Program-made: the position numbers and the translations under genes
In this document: in pieces, positions 48,903-59,755 of the stretch
Numbering within the stretch: the first letter of the stretch is position 1
How the letters are laid out: every line of letters begins with the position of its first letter
Origin: Promicromonospora iranensis
GTDB taxonomy: Bacteria > Actinomycetota > Actinomycetes > Actinomycetales > Cellulomonadaceae
Direction: 5' to 3'
Assembly (NCBI RefSeq): GCF_028994805.1
Contig: NZ_JAJQQP010000018.1
Coordinates: forward strand, 1 to 64,000
DNA length: 64,000 nt
Notes under the pieces: generated by a model
What the model was told of the DNA's origin: nothing
Databases searched by the model: none
What the model saw: only the letters and a program-made list of their open reading frames with translations

Positions 48903-49454
48903 ATGGGTGTCGAGGAAGCGCCGTCAGGTTTCCTGCTGACGACGATCGAGGATCTCGCCGGGTACCTGCGCAAGGCTTCGGTGTGGCCGGTCACGTTCGG
49001 CCTGGCCTGCTGTGCCATCGAGATGATGGCGGCGGGTGCGTCGCGGTTCGACCTGTCGCGGTTCGGCATGGAGGTGTTCCGTGCGTCGCCGCGCCAGGCC
49101 GACCTGATGATCGTCGCGGGCCGGGTGAGCCAGAAGATGGCCCCGGTGGTGCGCCAGGTGTACGACCAGATGAGCGAGCCCAAGTGGGTGCTCTCGATGG
49201 GTGTCTGCGCGTCGTCCGGCGGGATGTTCAACAACTACGCGATCGTGCAGGGTGTCGACCACGTGATCCCGGTCGACATCTACCTGCCCGGCTGTCCGCC
49301 GCGGCCGGAGATGCTGATCAACGCGATCCTCGGGCTGCACGACCAGATCCAGAACGCGCCGCTCGGCGTGAACCGGGTCGAGGCCGCGCGTGCCGCGGAG
49401 GCGGCAGCCATGGAGGCCACGCCCACCTTCGAGATGAAGGGGCTGCTGCGATGA
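48903..49454 (+). CDS. nuoB: NADH-quinone oxidoreductase subunit B
   Basis: A 183-residue peripheral subunit carrying cluster N2, the direct electron donor to quinone. Cluster ligands are in [17 protein letters not shown] and [25 protein letters not shown] gives a strong ribosome site. The 79-base gap from nuoA is the largest before nuoK-nuoL. The stop overlaps nuoC. Confidence 0.97.
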   Translation: MGVEEAPSGFLLTTIEDLAGYLRKASVWPVTFGLACCAIEMMAAGASRFDLSRFGMEVFRASPRQADLMIVAGRVSQKMAPVVRQVYDQMSEPKWVLSMGVCASSGGMFNNYAIVQGVDHVIPVDIYLPGCPPRPEMLINAILGLHDQIQNAPLGVNRVEAARAAEAAAMEATPTFEMKGLLR

Positions 49455-50215
49455 GCGACGTCACGCCGGGCGGCGACCAGAAAGCGGTGGCCGAGACGGT
49501 TCAGCCGCCCGAGGGCGCGTCCACGCTCGAGATCGTCGAGGTGAAGCGCGGCATGTTCGGCGCCGACGGGCCGGGCGACACGTCCGGCTACGGCGGCCTG
49601 GTCACCCCGGTGGCGATGCCCGCCGCGTCGCCCCGCCCGTACGGGAGCTGGTTCGACCAGGTGGTCGACGTGCTGACCGAGGTGCTGACCGAGGCGGGCG
49701 TGCCGCCGGAGGCAGCGATCGAGAAGGTGGTCGTCGACCTGCACGGCGCCGACAGCGCGGAGGCGCAGCAGGCGGAGCTGACGATCGACGTCGCCCGCGA
49801 GCACCTCGTCGCCGTCTGCCAGGCCCTCCGTGACGACCAGGACCTGCGGTTCGAGCTGTCGCTCGGGGTGAGCGGCGTGCACTTCCCGCACGACACCGGC
49901 CGGGAGCTGCACGCGGTCTACCACCTGGCCTCGATCACGCACTCGCGCCGGCTGCGGCTCGAGGTCGCGGCGCCCGACGACGACCCGCACATCCCGTCGA
50001 CCACGTCCGTGTACCCGTCGAACGACTGGCACGAGCGCGAGACGTTCGACTTCTTCGGGATCGTCTTCGACGGCCACCCCGCCCTGACCCGCATCGAGAT
50101 GCCGGACGACTGGGTCGGCCACCCGCAGCGCAAGGACTACCCGCTCGGCGGCATCCCCGTCGAGTACAAGGGGGCCACGGTGCCCCCGCCGGACACGAGG
50201 AGGAGCTACTCATGA
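49451..50215 (+). CDS. nuoC: NADH-quinone oxidoreductase subunit C
   Basis: A 254-residue 30-kDa-type subunit. [41 protein letters not shown] is the family signature. About 60 residues precede the conserved domain, as usual in actinobacteria. It is a separate gene, not fused to nuoD. ATGA overlaps at both ends show coupled translation. Confidence 0.97.
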   Translation: MSDVTPGGDQKAVAETVQPPEGASTLEIVEVKRGMFGADGPGDTSGYGGLVTPVAMPAASPRPYGSWFDQVVDVLTEVLTEAGVPPEAAIEKVVVDLHGADSAEAQQAELTIDVAREHLVAVCQALRDDQDLRFELSLGVSGVHFPHDTGRELHAVYHLASITHSRRLRLEVAAPDDDPHIPSTTSVYPSNDWHERETFDFFGIVFDGHPALTRIEMPDDWVGHPQRKDYPLGGIPVEYKGATVPPPDTRRSYS

Positions 50216-51579
50216 GCGCTCCGACAGACCACCGGCCGCACGCGCCGCATGCGACCAGGCCCGCCGGGAACGAGGACATGGCGTCCACGGTGCGCGCCTT
50301 CGAGGCGTACGGCGACGGCGACTGGGACGACATCGCGCGCGAGGCGATCGGCGAGGAGCGGATCGTCGTCAACATGGGTCCGCAGCACCCGTCCACGCAC
50401 GGCGTGCTGCGCCTGATGCTGGAGATCGACGGCGAGACCGTCACCGAGGCCCGCGCCGGCATCGGCTACCTGCACACGGGCATCGAGAAGAACATGGAGT
50501 TCCGGACGTGGACGCAGGGCACCACGTTCTGCACCCGCATGGACTACGTGGCGCCCCTGTTCCAGGAGGCCGCCTACTGCCTCGCGGTGGAGAAGCTCCT
50601 CGGCATCACCGACGACGTGCCCGAGCGCGCCTCCGTGATCCGCGTCCTGATGATGGAGCTCAACCGCATCGCCTCCCACCTCGTCTGCCTCGGCACCGGC
50701 GGCAACGAGATGGGCGCCACCACCGTGATGACCATCGGGTTCACCGCCCGCGAGGAGATCCTGCGTCTCTTCGAGGCCGTGACCGGCCTGCGCATGAACC
50801 ACGCGTACATCCGGCCCGGCGGTGTCGCCGTCGACGTGCCCGAGGGGTTCACCACGCAGGCCCGCGCGGCGCTCACGAACGTGCGCGGCTACCTCAAGCA
50901 GCTGAGCGACCTCATGCTCGCCAACCCGATCTTCAAGGCGCGCCTGACCGGCGTCGGCGTGCTCAACCTCTCCGGGTGCATGGCGCTCGCGATGACCGGC
51001 CCGGTGCTGCGCTCCACCGGCCTGCCGTACGACGTCCGCAAGGACAACCCGTACTGCGGCTACGAGACGTACGACTTCGACGTCCCCACCTCGAAGGGTG
51101 CCGACTGCTACGACCGCGTGGTGCTCCGCGTCGAGGAGTGCTACCAGTCCCTCAAGATCGTCGAGCAGGCCCTGGAGCGGCTCGACCGCACCGAGGGCGA
51201 GCCGGTCATGGTGGCCGACAAGAAGATCGCCTGGCCGGCCCAGCTCGCGGTCGGCGGCGACGGCCAGGGCAACTCGCTGGAGCACATCAAGAAGATCATG
51301 GGCACCTCCATGGAGGCCCTGATCCACCACTTCAAGCTGGTCACCGAGGGCTTCCGCGTCCCCGTCGGCCAGGCGTGGCAGACCGTGGAGCACCCGCGGG
51401 GGGAGCTGGGCGTGCACGTCGTGTCCGACGGCGGCACCCGCCCCTACCGCGCGCACTTCCGCGACCCCTCGTTCAACAACCTCCAGGGCGTGTCCGTGAT
51501 GTGCGAGGGCGGCCAGGTGGCCGACGTCGTCGTCGCCGTCGCGTCGCTGGACCCCGTGCTGGGAGGTGTGGACCGATGA
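50212..51579 (+). CDS. nuoD: NADH-quinone oxidoreductase subunit D
   Basis: A 455-residue 49-kDa subunit forming the quinone pocket with Nuo[23 protein letters not shown] contains the quinone-binding histidines; [18 protein letters not shown] and the C-terminal [39 protein letters not shown] complete the family pattern. Confidence 0.97.
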   Translation: MSAPTDHRPHAPHATRPAGNEDMASTVRAFEAYGDGDWDDIAREAIGEERIVVNMGPQHPSTHGVLRLMLEIDGETVTEARAGIGYLHTGIEKNMEFRTWTQGTTFCTRMDYVAPLFQEAAYCLAVEKLLGITDDVPERASVIRVLMMELNRIASHLVCLGTGGNEMGATTVMTIGFTAREEILRLFEAVTGLRMNHAYIRPGGVAVDVPEGFTTQARAALTNVRGYLKQLSDLMLANPIFKARLTGVGVLNLSGCMALAMTGPVLRSTGLPYDVRKDNPYCGYETYDFDVPTSKGADCYDRVVLRVEECYQSLKIVEQALERLDRTEGEPVMVADKKIAWPAQLAVGGDGQGNSLEHIKKIMGTSMEALIHHFKLVTEGFRVPVGQAWQTVEHPRGELGVHVVSDGGTRPYRAHFRDPSFNNLQGVSVMCEGGQVADVVVAVASLDPVLGGVDR

Positions 51580-52394
51580 CCGCAGAACCGGTCGAGACCG
51601 CGACGAGGACCCGCTACGACGCGGACACCCTGGCCGCGCTGACCGCCGACGCCACGGCGATCATGGAGCGCTACCCGAACCCTCGCTCCGGCCTGCTGCC
51701 GATGCTGCACCTCGTGCAGTCGGTCGACGGCTACGTGAGCCGGGACGGCATCCTGTTCTGTGCCGAGATGCTCGGCATCACCGCCGCCGAGGTCTCGGCG
51801 GTCGCCACCTTCTACACCCAGTACAAGCGCCACCCCAACGGCACCTACACCGTCGGCGTGTGCACGAACACGCTGTGCGCGGTGATGGGCGGCGACGCGA
51901 TCTTCGACGAGCTGAGCGAGCACCTCGGCGTCGGGCACGACGAGACGACGGACGACGGCGCGATCACCCTCGAGCGCGTCGAGTGCAACGCCGCCTGCGA
52001 CTACGCCCCCGTCGTGATGGTCAACTGGGAGTTCTTCGACAACCAGACGCCCGAGACGGCGACGGCGCTCGCGGACCGGCTGCGCCTCGGCGAGGACGTC
52101 GCCCCGACCCGGGGCGCGGCGTCGGTGTGCTCGTTCAAGCAGATGAGCCGGGTCCTGGCCGGGTTCAACGACGGCCGCGCCGACGAGGACGCCGGCACGG
52201 GTGAGCCGACGCTCGCCGGCCTGCGGATCGCCCGCGAACGCGGCTGGACGGCGCCCGAGGGCCCGGACTCCGAGCCCGACAAGCGGGGCGAGACCATCAC
52301 GGGCGAGCCCGGGTCGAGCGCGGAACGCCCGCCCACGACGCCGTCGGACACCCAGGTCGGCAAGGACAAGAAGCCCGGAGAGGACGCGAAGTGA
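51576..52394 (+). CDS. nuoE: NADH-quinone oxidoreductase subunit E
   Basis: A 272-residue 24-kDa-type subunit with a 2Fe-2S cluster ([12 protein letters not shown] and [13 protein letters not shown]). Residues beyond about 200 form a charged, disordered tail ([21 protein letters not shown]) longer than in many homologues, where the protein is about 160-240 residues. It overlaps nuoD and nuoF. Confidence 0.96.
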   Translation: MTAEPVETATRTRYDADTLAALTADATAIMERYPNPRSGLLPMLHLVQSVDGYVSRDGILFCAEMLGITAAEVSAVATFYTQYKRHPNGTYTVGVCTNTLCAVMGGDAIFDELSEHLGVGHDETTDDGAITLERVECNAACDYAPVVMVNWEFFDNQTPETATALADRLRLGEDVAPTRGAASVCSFKQMSRVLAGFNDGRADEDAGTGEPTLAGLRIARERGWTAPEGPDSEPDKRGETITGEPGSSAERPPTTPSDTQVGKDKKPGEDAK

Positions 52395-53734
52395 CCCTCA
52401 CACCGGTACTGACCGACACGTGGGACAAGGACCGCTCGTGGCGCCTGGCGACCTATGAGCGCGCCGGCGGCTACGCCGGCCTCAAGAAGGCCCTGAAGAC
52501 GGAGCCCGCCGACCTGGTGCAGGCCGTGAAGGACTCCGGCCTCCGCGGCCGCGGCGGCGCCGGCTTCCCCACGGGCATGAAGTGGGGCTTCCTCCCCCCG
52601 CCCGACGGCGGTCCGCGCTACCTCGTCGTCAACGCCGACGAGTCCGAGCCGGGCACCTGCAAGGACATCCCGCTCATGCTCGCCAGCCCGCAGCACCTGA
52701 TCGAGGGCGTGGCGATCACGAGCTACGCGATCGGCTGCGACCACGCGTTCATCTACGTGCGCGGCGAGGTGCTGCACGTCTACCGCCGGCTGCTGAACGC
52801 CGTCGAGGAGGCATACAGGGCGGGCTACCTGGGCAAGAACATCCTGGGCTCGGGCTACGACCTCGACGTCACGGTGCACGCCGGGGCCGGCGCCTACATC
52901 TGCGGCGAGGAGACGGCGCTGCTCGACTCGCTCGAGGGTCTGCGCGGCCAGCCGCGGCTCAAGCCGCCGTTCCCCGCGGTCGCCGGTCTGTATGCGCGGC
53001 CCACGGTGGTGAACAACGTGGAGTCCATCGCCTCGGTCCCCGCGATCGTCGCGAAGGGTGCCGACTGGTTCTCCTCGATGGGCACCGAGAAGTCGCAGGG
53101 CCACGGACTGTTCTCCCTGTCGGGGCACGTCACGAAGCCCGGCCAGTACGAGGCACCGCTCGGCATCACGCTGCGCGAGCTGCTCGACCTGGCGGGCGGC
53201 GTGCGCCAGGGGCACGAGCTGAAGTTCTGGACCCCGGGTGGCTCCTCCACGCCGATCTTCACGGCCGAGCACCTCGACGTCCCGCTCGACTACGAGTCCG
53301 TGGGCGCCGCGGGGTCGATGCTCGGCACGCGCGCGCTGCAGATCTTCGACGAGACGGTGTGCGTCGTCCGCGCGGTGTCGCGCTGGACCGACTTCTACGC
53401 GCACGAGTCGTGCGGCAAGTGCACGCCGTGCCGCGAGGGCACCTACTGGCTCAAGCAGGTGCTGCACCGCATCGAGGCCGGCGAGGGGCAGGACAGCGAT
53501 CTCGACCTGCTGCTCGACCTGTGCGACAACATCCTCGGCCGGGCGTTCTGCGCCCTGGGTGACGGCGCCACCTCGCCGATCACCTCCAGCGTCCAGCTGT
53601 TCCGCGAGGAGTACCAGGCGCACATCGACGGCCACGGCTGCCCGTTCGACCCGAGCGCGTCGGCACTCTTCGCGTACACCCCCAAGACACGCACTCCGGG
53701 TGCCCTCGCGGGCGCCGGCGCGGGAGGTCACTGA
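52391..53734 (+). CDS. nuoF: NADH-quinone oxidoreductase subunit F
   Basis: A 447-residue 51-kDa subunit that binds NADH and [21 protein letters not shown] is the nucleotide motif, [16 protein letters not shown] follows, and [16 protein letters not shown] ligates the N3 4Fe-4S cluster. It starts with GTG in a GTGA overlap with nuoE. Confidence 0.97.
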   Translation: MTLTPVLTDTWDKDRSWRLATYERAGGYAGLKKALKTEPADLVQAVKDSGLRGRGGAGFPTGMKWGFLPPPDGGPRYLVVNADESEPGTCKDIPLMLASPQHLIEGVAITSYAIGCDHAFIYVRGEVLHVYRRLLNAVEEAYRAGYLGKNILGSGYDLDVTVHAGAGAYICGEETALLDSLEGLRGQPRLKPPFPAVAGLYARPTVVNNVESIASVPAIVAKGADWFSSMGTEKSQGHGLFSLSGHVTKPGQYEAPLGITLRELLDLAGGVRQGHELKFWTPGGSSTPIFTAEHLDVPLDYESVGAAGSMLGTRALQIFDETVCVVRAVSRWTDFYAHESCGKCTPCREGTYWLKQVLHRIEAGEGQDSDLDLLLDLCDNILGRAFCALGDGATSPITSSVQLFREEYQAHIDGHGCPFDPSASALFAYTPKTRTPGALAGAGAGGH

Positions 53735-56328
53735 TGACCGTCACCACGAACAACCCCAGCACCGAGGCCGCACCGGTCGAGCTGGTCACCTTCACCATCG
53801 ACGGCACGGAGATCAGCGTCCCCAAGGGCACGCTGATCATCCGGGCCGCCGAGCAGGCAGGGATCCAGATCCCCCGGTTCTGCGACCACCCGCTCCTGGC
53901 GCCCGCCGGCGCCTGCCGGCAGTGCCTCGTCGAGGTGTCCATGCCGGACCGGGAGGGCAACGTCCGGCCCATGCCGAAGCCGCAGGCGTCCTGCACCATG
54001 ACGGTCGCGCCCGGCATGATCGTCAAGACGCAGCACACCTCCGCGGTCGCCGACAAGGCGCAGCAGGGCGTCATGGAGCTGCTGCTCATGAACCACCCGC
54101 TGGACTGCCCGGTGTGCGACAAGGGCGGCGAGTGCCCCCTGCAGAACCAGGCGATGTCGAACGGCCGTCCGGACTCGCGGTTCACCGACGTCAAGCGGAC
54201 GTTCCCCAAGCCGATCGCGCTCTCCACGCAGATCCTGCTCGACCGCGAGCGCTGCGTGCTGTGCCAGCGCTGCACGCGGTTCAGCGAGGAGATCGCCGGA
54301 GACGCGTTCATCGCGCTGCAGGACCGCGGCGCGCACCAGCAGATCGGCCGGTTCGACGAGGGGGTGCTCGGGTTCGCGGGCGAGCCCGTCGGTCCCGTCG
54401 ACCGCCCGGTCGGTGAGGCCACCAACGACACCTCGGGCCGGCCGTTCTCGTCCTACTACTCCGGCAACACCGTGCAGATCTGCCCGGTGGGTGCGCTCAC
54501 GGGCGCGGGCTACCGCTTCCGAGGGCGCCCCTTCGACCTGGTCAGCACCGAGAGCATCGCGGAGCACGACTCCTGCGGCTCCGCGATCCGCATCGACCAC
54601 CGCCGCGGCCAGGTGCTGCGCCGGTTGTCGGGCGAGGACCCGGTCGTCAACGAGGAGTGGATCACCGACAAGGACCGCTTCGCCTTCACCTGGCAGTCCT
54701 CCGCGGACCGCATCACCACGCCGCTGGTCCGGGAGAACGGCGAGCTCCGGCCGGCCTCCTGGGTCGAGGCCCTGGAGATCGCGGCGGCAGGCCTGACGCA
54801 GGCCCGGCAGGACGGCGGCGTCGGAGTGCTGCCCGGCGGCCGGCTCACCGTCGAGGACGCCTTCGCCTGGTCGCGCTTCGCGCGCACGGCGCTGGGTACC
54901 AACGACGTCGACCAGCGCTCGCGCGTGCACTCCGCCGAGGAGGCCGCGTTCCTGGCCCACGTGGTGGCCGGCTCGGGCGTCGGTGTCACGTTCGGCGACC
55001 TCGAGCAGGCGCCCGCGGTGCTGCTCGTCGGCCTGGAGGCCGAGGAGGAGGCGGGCATCACGTTCCTGCGGCTGCGCAAGGGAGCCACGGGGAAGGCCGG
55101 GACGAAGGTCTTCGCGGTGGCCCCCTACGCGACGCGTGGTCTGACCCGCATGAACGGCACGCTGCTGCCGGCCGCGCCCGGCACCGAGGCCGAGTGGCTG
55201 ACCAGCCTGACCACCACGCTCGGTGGCGGTCTGTCCCCGGCCGACGCACCGACGTCGGACATCGACACCAGCGCCCTGGCCCAGCCGGGCGCCGTGATCC
55301 TCGTGGGCGAGCGCCTCGCGGGGTCGCCCGGTGCGTACGCCGCGGCTCTCGGCCTCGCTGAGGCGACGGGCGCGCGGCTCGCGTGGATCCCGCGCCGTGC
55401 GGGTGAGCGGGGCGGCGTCGAGGCGGGCCTGCTGCCCGGCCTGCTGCCGGGCGGTCGCCCGGTGGCGGACGCCGCCGCACGCGCCGAGGTCGCCCAGGCC
55501 TGGGGTACCGAGGTCCCGGAGACCCCGGGCCGGGACACCGCCGGCATCCTCGCGGCGCTGGCGGACGGCACGCTGGGCGGTGCGGTCGTCGGCGGCGTCG
55601 AGCTGGCCGACCTGCCCGACCCGGCCGCCGCACGTGCGGCGCTCGACGCAGCCGGCTTCGTGGTGAGCCTCGAGGTACGTGCCTCCGAGGTGACCGAGCG
55701 GGCCGACATCGTGCTGCCCGTCGCGCCGCCCGTGGAGCGTGCCGGCTCGTACTGGAACTGGGAGGGCCGCGTGCGGTCCTTCGGCGCCGCGCTCGAGTCG
55801 AGCGCACTGCCCGACCACCGCGTGCTGCACGTGCTGGCCCAGCACTTCGACGTCGACCTGCAGGCGGCGTCGCCGACCGACGCCCACCTGTCCATCGCCG
55901 TGACGCAGCGCAGCGCCTGGGCGGGTGACCGTCTGGCGGTCGAGGCCGGCGCGCCGGCCGAGCCGCCCACCATCGGTCCGGGTCAGGCGGTGCTCGCCAC
56001 CTGGCGGCTCCAGCTCGACGCGGGGCGCGGCCAGGACGGCGAGCAGTTCCTCGCCGGCACGGCCAAGCGGCCCGTGGCCCGCATGTCCGCCGCCACGGCG
56101 GCCGGCTTCGGTGCGGCCGACGGCGACCGGGTCACCGTCAGCACGCAGCGCGGTGCCATCGAGGCGCCCGCCGTGGTCACCGACGGCATGGTCGACGGTG
56201 TCGTGTGGCTGCCGCTCAACAGCGCCGGCTGCCGCGTGCACGACACGCTCGGCGCGGCGGCCGGCGACCTCGTCACCGTCACGGTCGCCGTCGCCGTCGC
56301 AGATCGCTCGGAAGGAACCGCTCGATGA
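53734..56328 (+). CDS. nuoG: NADH-quinone oxidoreductase subunit G
   Basis: An 864-residue 75-kDa-type subunit. The N-terminal 2Fe-2S domain is [37 protein letters not shown] and [15 protein letters not shown] ligate further clusters, and [25 protein letters not shown] follows. The C-terminal molybdopterin-oxidoreductase-like domain has lost catalysis, as normal for NuoG. A 875-codon antisense frame spans it and is not a gene. Confidence 0.97.
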   Translation: MTVTTNNPSTEAAPVELVTFTIDGTEISVPKGTLIIRAAEQAGIQIPRFCDHPLLAPAGACRQCLVEVSMPDREGNVRPMPKPQASCTMTVAPGMIVKTQHTSAVADKAQQGVMELLLMNHPLDCPVCDKGGECPLQNQAMSNGRPDSRFTDVKRTFPKPIALSTQILLDRERCVLCQRCTRFSEEIAGDAFIALQDRGAHQQIGRFDEGVLGFAGEPVGPVDRPVGEATNDTSGRPFSSYYSGNTVQICPVGALTGAGYRFRGRPFDLVSTESIAEHDSCGSAIRIDHRRGQVLRRLSGEDPVVNEEWITDKDRFAFTWQSSADRITTPLVRENGELRPASWVEALEIAAAGLTQARQDGGVGVLPGGRLTVEDAFAWSRFARTALGTNDVDQRSRVHSAEEAAFLAHVVAGSGVGVTFGDLEQAPAVLLVGLEAEEEAGITFLRLRKGATGKAGTKVFAVAPYATRGLTRMNGTLLPAAPGTEAEWLTSLTTTLGGGLSPADAPTSDIDTSALAQPGAVILVGERLAGSPGAYAAALGLAEATGARLAWIPRRAGERGGVEAGLLPGLLPGGRPVADAAARAEVAQAWGTEVPETPGRDTAGILAALADGTLGGAVVGGVELADLPDPAAARAALDAAGFVVSLEVRASEVTERADIVLPVAPPVERAGSYWNWEGRVRSFGAALESSALPDHRVLHVLAQHFDVDLQAASPTDAHLSIAVTQRSAWAGDRLAVEAGAPAEPPTIGPGQAVLATWRLQLDAGRGQDGEQFLAGTAKRPVARMSAATAAGFGAADGDRVTVSTQRGAIEAPAVVTDGMVDGVVWLPLNSAGCRVHDTLGAAAGDLVTVTVAVAVADRSEGTAR

Positions 56329-57623
56329 ACCCGGTGATCCTGGCCGCGGCCGCACCCGGCGTGACCGCCGACTTCTCGCAGGAGACCATCTGGGCCTCCA
56401 TCGTGAAGGCCGTGCTGATCGTGGTGTTCCTCCTGACCAGCGTGCTCTTCGCGATCTGGTTCGAGCGCAAGGTCGTCGCGCGCATGCAGGTGCGCCCCGG
56501 CCCGAACTGGCACGGGCCGTTCGGCCTGCTGCAGTCGCTCGCGGACGCCATGAAGCTCCTGCTCAAGGAGGACCTGACGGTCACCCGGGCCGACCGGTTC
56601 GTGTACCTGCTGGCACCGATGATCTCGGTGTTCTGCTCGCTCCTGGTGTTCGCCGTCATCCCGTTCGGGCCCAGCGTGTCGTTCTTCTGGACCGACTGGA
56701 CCACCCCGGCGCAGCTCACCGACTTCCCCGTCGCGGTGCTGTACGTGCTGGCCGCCGCGGCGCTCGGTGTCTACGGCATCGTGCTGGGCGGCTGGGCCTC
56801 CGGCTCCACCTACCCGCTGCTCGGCGCCGTGCGCTCGACGGCGCAGGTGATCAGCTACGAGCTCGCGATGGGCCTGTCGCTGGTGAGCGTGTTCATCATG
56901 GCGGGGTCGATGTCGACGTCGCAGATCGTGGACAGCCAGACGCAGATCTGGTGGTTCATCCCGCTCGCTCCCGCGTTCGTGATCTACGTGATCTCGATGG
57001 TCGGCGAGACCAACCGGCTGCCGTTCGACCTGCCCGAGGCCGAGGGCGAGCTCGTCTCCGGCTACATGACCGAGTACTCGTCGATGAAGTTCGCCTGGTT
57101 CTTCCTGGCGGAGTACATCAACATGCTCAACGTCTCCGCCGTCGCCGTCACGCTCTTCCTGGGCGGCTGGCGGGCGCCGGTGCCCGACGGGTTCCTGGGC
57201 GGTGCCCTGAACGAGGGCTGGCTGCCCATCCTCTGGTTCCTCGTGAAGCTCTGGGGCGTCATGTTCTTCTTCGTGTGGGTGCGCGGCACGCTGCTGCGCC
57301 TGCGCTACGACCAGTTCATGATCTTCGGCTGGAAGGTCCTCATCCCGGTCGCGCTCGGCTGGGTCGTCGTGCTCGCCGTCGTGCAGTGGCTGCAGCGCGT
57401 GCAGGGCGTCACCTACCAGCAGTTCATCCCGGTGATCGTCGGCGCCGCCGTCGTCTTCATCGCGGTCATGTGGTTCTGGCCCGAGAAGAAGGAAGCTCCA
57501 CCGGGCGCCGACCAGGAGAAGGAGCCCGTCGACGCCTTCGCCGGCGGGTTCCCGGTACCGCCGCTGCCCGGCGAGAAGCTGCCCCCGTCCAAGCGGTTCG
57601 GAAAGGAGGTCCACGGTGAGTGA
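56325..57623 (+). CDS. nuoH: NADH-quinone oxidoreductase subunit H
   Basis: A 432-residue membrane subunit that forms the entry of the quinone chamber. [38 protein letters not shown] and [38 protein letters not shown] are diagnostic. A 50-residue hydrophilic C-terminal tail ([19 protein letters not shown]) is typical for actinobacteria. GGAAGGAACC precedes the ATG. Confidence 0.97.
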   Translation: MNPVILAAAAPGVTADFSQETIWASIVKAVLIVVFLLTSVLFAIWFERKVVARMQVRPGPNWHGPFGLLQSLADAMKLLLKEDLTVTRADRFVYLLAPMISVFCSLLVFAVIPFGPSVSFFWTDWTTPAQLTDFPVAVLYVLAAAALGVYGIVLGGWASGSTYPLLGAVRSTAQVISYELAMGLSLVSVFIMAGSMSTSQIVDSQTQIWWFIPLAPAFVIYVISMVGETNRLPFDLPEAEGELVSGYMTEYSSMKFAWFFLAEYINMLNVSAVAVTLFLGGWRAPVPDGFLGGALNEGWLPILWFLVKLWGVMFFFVWVRGTLLRLRYDQFMIFGWKVLIPVALGWVVVLAVVQWLQRVQGVTYQQFIPVIVGAAVVFIAVMWFWPEKKEAPPGADQEKEPVDAFAGGFPVPPLPGEKLPPSKRFGKEVHGE

Positions 57624-58542
57624 GCGTCAGGCGAGTGAGTACCAGCCCCTGCGGCCCCAGCCGGGGCCCATCGGGGAGATGTTCGCCCCCGTCGCGGGCT
57701 TCGGCGTGACGCTGTCGTCGATGTTCAAGCCCACGGTCACGGAGCAGTACCCCCGCGAGAAGGTGCCTACCCAGCGCCGGTTCCACGGGCGCCACCAGCT
57801 CAACCGGTACGCCGACGGGCTGGAGAAGTGCATCGGCTGCGAGCTGTGCGCCTGGGCGTGCCCGGCGGACGCGATCTACGTCGAGGGCGCGTCGAACGCG
57901 GCCCTGCCGCAGAACGCCGGCCTGGACGTGAACGCGGACGACTCCCACGGGGCCCACATGAGCCCCGGCGAGCGGTACGGCTCCGTCTACCAGATCAACT
58001 ATCTGCGCTGCATCTTCTGCGGGCTGTGCATCGAGGCCTGCCCGACGCGCGCGCTGACCATGACCAACGACTTCGAGCTGGCCGGCAAGACGCGCGCCGG
58101 CATGATCTACGAGAAGCAGGACCTCCTGGCCCCGCTCTCCGAGGGCATGCTGGCCGCGCCCCACCCGATGGTCGAGGGAACCACGGACACCGACTACTAC
58201 GGCGGTGACGTCCTCGGCCCGACGGCGGCGCAGGTCGAGTGGGTCCGCGAGCAGCGGCCGGACGACCCGACGCTGGACGCGGCAGAGGCGGTGGTGTCGG
58301 GCAAGGCTCCGGCGCCCACGCAGCAGCAGCACGAGCTGCGCCCGGAGGAGGGTCCCGGTGCGGCCGAGAAGTCGGCGGGTGCCGCTTCGGTCGGCTCGGT
58401 ACGGGTGCTGGCCGACGGTTCGCAGGTGAACGTCGCCGAGACCGGTGCGCGCGAGACCAGCGAGCCGGGCTCGACGTCCGCGGCGGACCTCACCGCCGGG
58501 GCCTCGACCGGTCCGGCCGCCGGCAGGGAGGCGCGCGCATGA
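57616..58542 (+). CDS. nuoI: NADH-quinone oxidoreductase subunit I
   Basis: A 308-residue ferredoxin-like subunit. The two 4Fe-4S motifs are [18 protein letters not shown] and [18 protein letters not shown]. The first 200 residues are ordinary NuoI; the last 100 form an Ala/Glu/Gly-rich tail (from [22 protein letters not shown]) of unknown role. GTG start, overlapping nuoH by 8 bases with AAGGAGG as ribosome site. Confidence 0.96.
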   Translation: MSERQASEYQPLRPQPGPIGEMFAPVAGFGVTLSSMFKPTVTEQYPREKVPTQRRFHGRHQLNRYADGLEKCIGCELCAWACPADAIYVEGASNAALPQNAGLDVNADDSHGAHMSPGERYGSVYQINYLRCIFCGLCIEACPTRALTMTNDFELAGKTRAGMIYEKQDLLAPLSEGMLAAPHPMVEGTTDTDYYGGDVLGPTAAQVEWVREQRPDDPTLDAAEAVVSGKAPAPTQQQHELRPEEGPGAAEKSAGAASVGSVRVLADGSQVNVAETGARETSEPGSTSAADLTAGASTGPAAGREARA

Positions 58543-59357
58543 CCCCCACCGGCTTCGAGATCTCGGGCGGCGAGACCGTCCTGTTCTGGGTGATCGCCCC
58601 CCTCATGGTCCTCGCCGCGCTGGGCCTGCTGTTCGTGAAGCGGGCAGTGCACGCGGCGATGTGCCTCGTCTTCGTGATGGTCAGCATGGCGATCCTGTAC
58701 ATCGCGCAGGAGGCGCCGTTCCTCGGCGTCGTCCAGGTGGTGGTGTACACGGGCGCCGTGATGATGCTGTTCCTGTTCGTGCTGATGCTCGTCGGTGTCG
58801 ACGCGTCCGACTCGCTCACCGAGACCATCCGGGGGCAGCGCTGGATCGGTCTGCTCATCGGCATCGGCCTTGCGGCGATCCTCGGCGGTGTGGTGGCGAA
58901 CGCCGCGTTCCCGCCGGCCCGTGGCCTGGAGGGAGGCGACCCCGGTGGCGTCGCCAACCCGCAGGCCCTGGCACGCGTGCTGTTCGGCGACTACGTGCTG
59001 GCCATGGAGGCCGTCGGCGTGCTGCTCGTGACCGCGGCGGTCGGCGCGCTGGTGCTGACGCACCGGCGCCGGCTCGCACCGAAGCAGACGCAGGAGTCGG
59101 TCGCCGAGGCGCGCATCAAGGCGCTGCCCGACGGCGTCATCCTCACCCCGCTGCCGTCGCCCGGCGTCTACGCCCGGTCCAACGCGATGGACACGCCGGC
59201 GCTCGGCCCGGACGGCGAGCAGGTACCGCAGTCCGTGTCGCGTGTCCTGCGCATCCGCGGGCAGGAGCGGCCTGCGCCGCCCGGCCCGGCGGTGGTCTCG
59301 ACAAGCTCGACCCGCGGGACGACAGGCTCGGCCCCCGAGTCGGAGAAGGACGCCTGA
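58539..59357 (+). CDS. nuoJ: NADH-quinone oxidoreductase subunit J
   Basis: A 272-residue membrane subunit with five transmembrane helices. [33 protein letters not shown] contains the pi-bulge helix. The C-terminal 90 residues are hydrophilic. Residues 252-258 are encoded by a dispersed DNA repeat and are probably not functional. Confidence 0.95.
   Translation: MTPTGFEISGGETVLFWVIAPLMVLAALGLLFVKRAVHAAMCLVFVMVSMAILYIAQEAPFLGVVQVVVYTGAVMMLFLFVLMLVGVDASDSLTETIRGQRWIGLLIGIGLAAILGGVVANAAFPPARGLEGGDPGGVANPQALARVLFGDYVLAMEAVGVLLVTAAVGALVLTHRRRLAPKQTQESVAEARIKALPDGVILTPLPSPGVYARSNAMDTPALGPDGEQVPQSVSRVLRIRGQERPAPPGPAVVSTSSTRGTTGSAPESEKDA
59294..59312. repeat. Copy of the chvE-mmsA repeat core inside nuoJ
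   Basis: GGTCTCGACAAGCTCGACC at 59294-59312 is identical to 1334-1352 in the chvE-mmsA inverted repeat. It is in frame near the nuoJ 3' end and gives the peptide VSTSST. Confidence 0.8.
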
Positions 59358-59656
59358 TGGACATCACCAACTACGTGGTCCTGGCCGCCGTGCTCTTCGC
59401 CATCGGGGCGACGACCGTGCTGCTGCGCCGCAACGCGATCGTCGTGTTCATGGGCGTGGAGCTCATGCTCAACGCGACCAACCTCGCCTTCGTCACCTTC
59501 GCCAGGATGCACGGCGACCTGACGGGCCAGGTGCTCGCCTTCTTCGTCATGGTCGTCGCCGCCGCCGAGGTCGTCGTCGGCCTCGCCATCATCGTGACGA
59601 TCTTCCGTACCCGCCGCTCGGCCTCGGTCGACGACGTCAACCTGCTCCGTGGGTGA
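59357..59656 (+). CDS. nuoK: NADH-quinone oxidoreductase subunit K
   Basis: A 99-residue membrane subunit with three helices. [48 protein letters not shown] carries the proton-channel glutamates. It starts in a TGATG overlap with nuoJ. A 99-base gap to nuoL follows and shows no hairpin. Confidence 0.97.
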   Translation: MDITNYVVLAAVLFAIGATTVLLRRNAIVVFMGVELMLNATNLAFVTFARMHGDLTGQVLAFFVMVVAAAEVVVGLAIIVTIFRTRRSASVDDVNLLRG

Positions 59657-59755
59657 GGCGGAGGTGCAGCGCAGGGTGCGGGCCGAGGAACGAGGCACTC
59701 GCCCGCAGCGGAACCGGAGACTCACCCACCATGAAGAACCTCTGAGGGGGAGACA

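Noticed and set aside
53728-56355. An 875-codon open frame antisense to nuoG
   Set aside because: It mirrors nuoG in a GC-rich genome, has His/Arg/Gly-rich low-complexity translation, and nuoG is unmistakable.
59730-59744. ATGAAGAACCTCTGA mini-frame between nuoK and nuoL
   Set aside because: Only four codons; no evidence of a leader peptide function.
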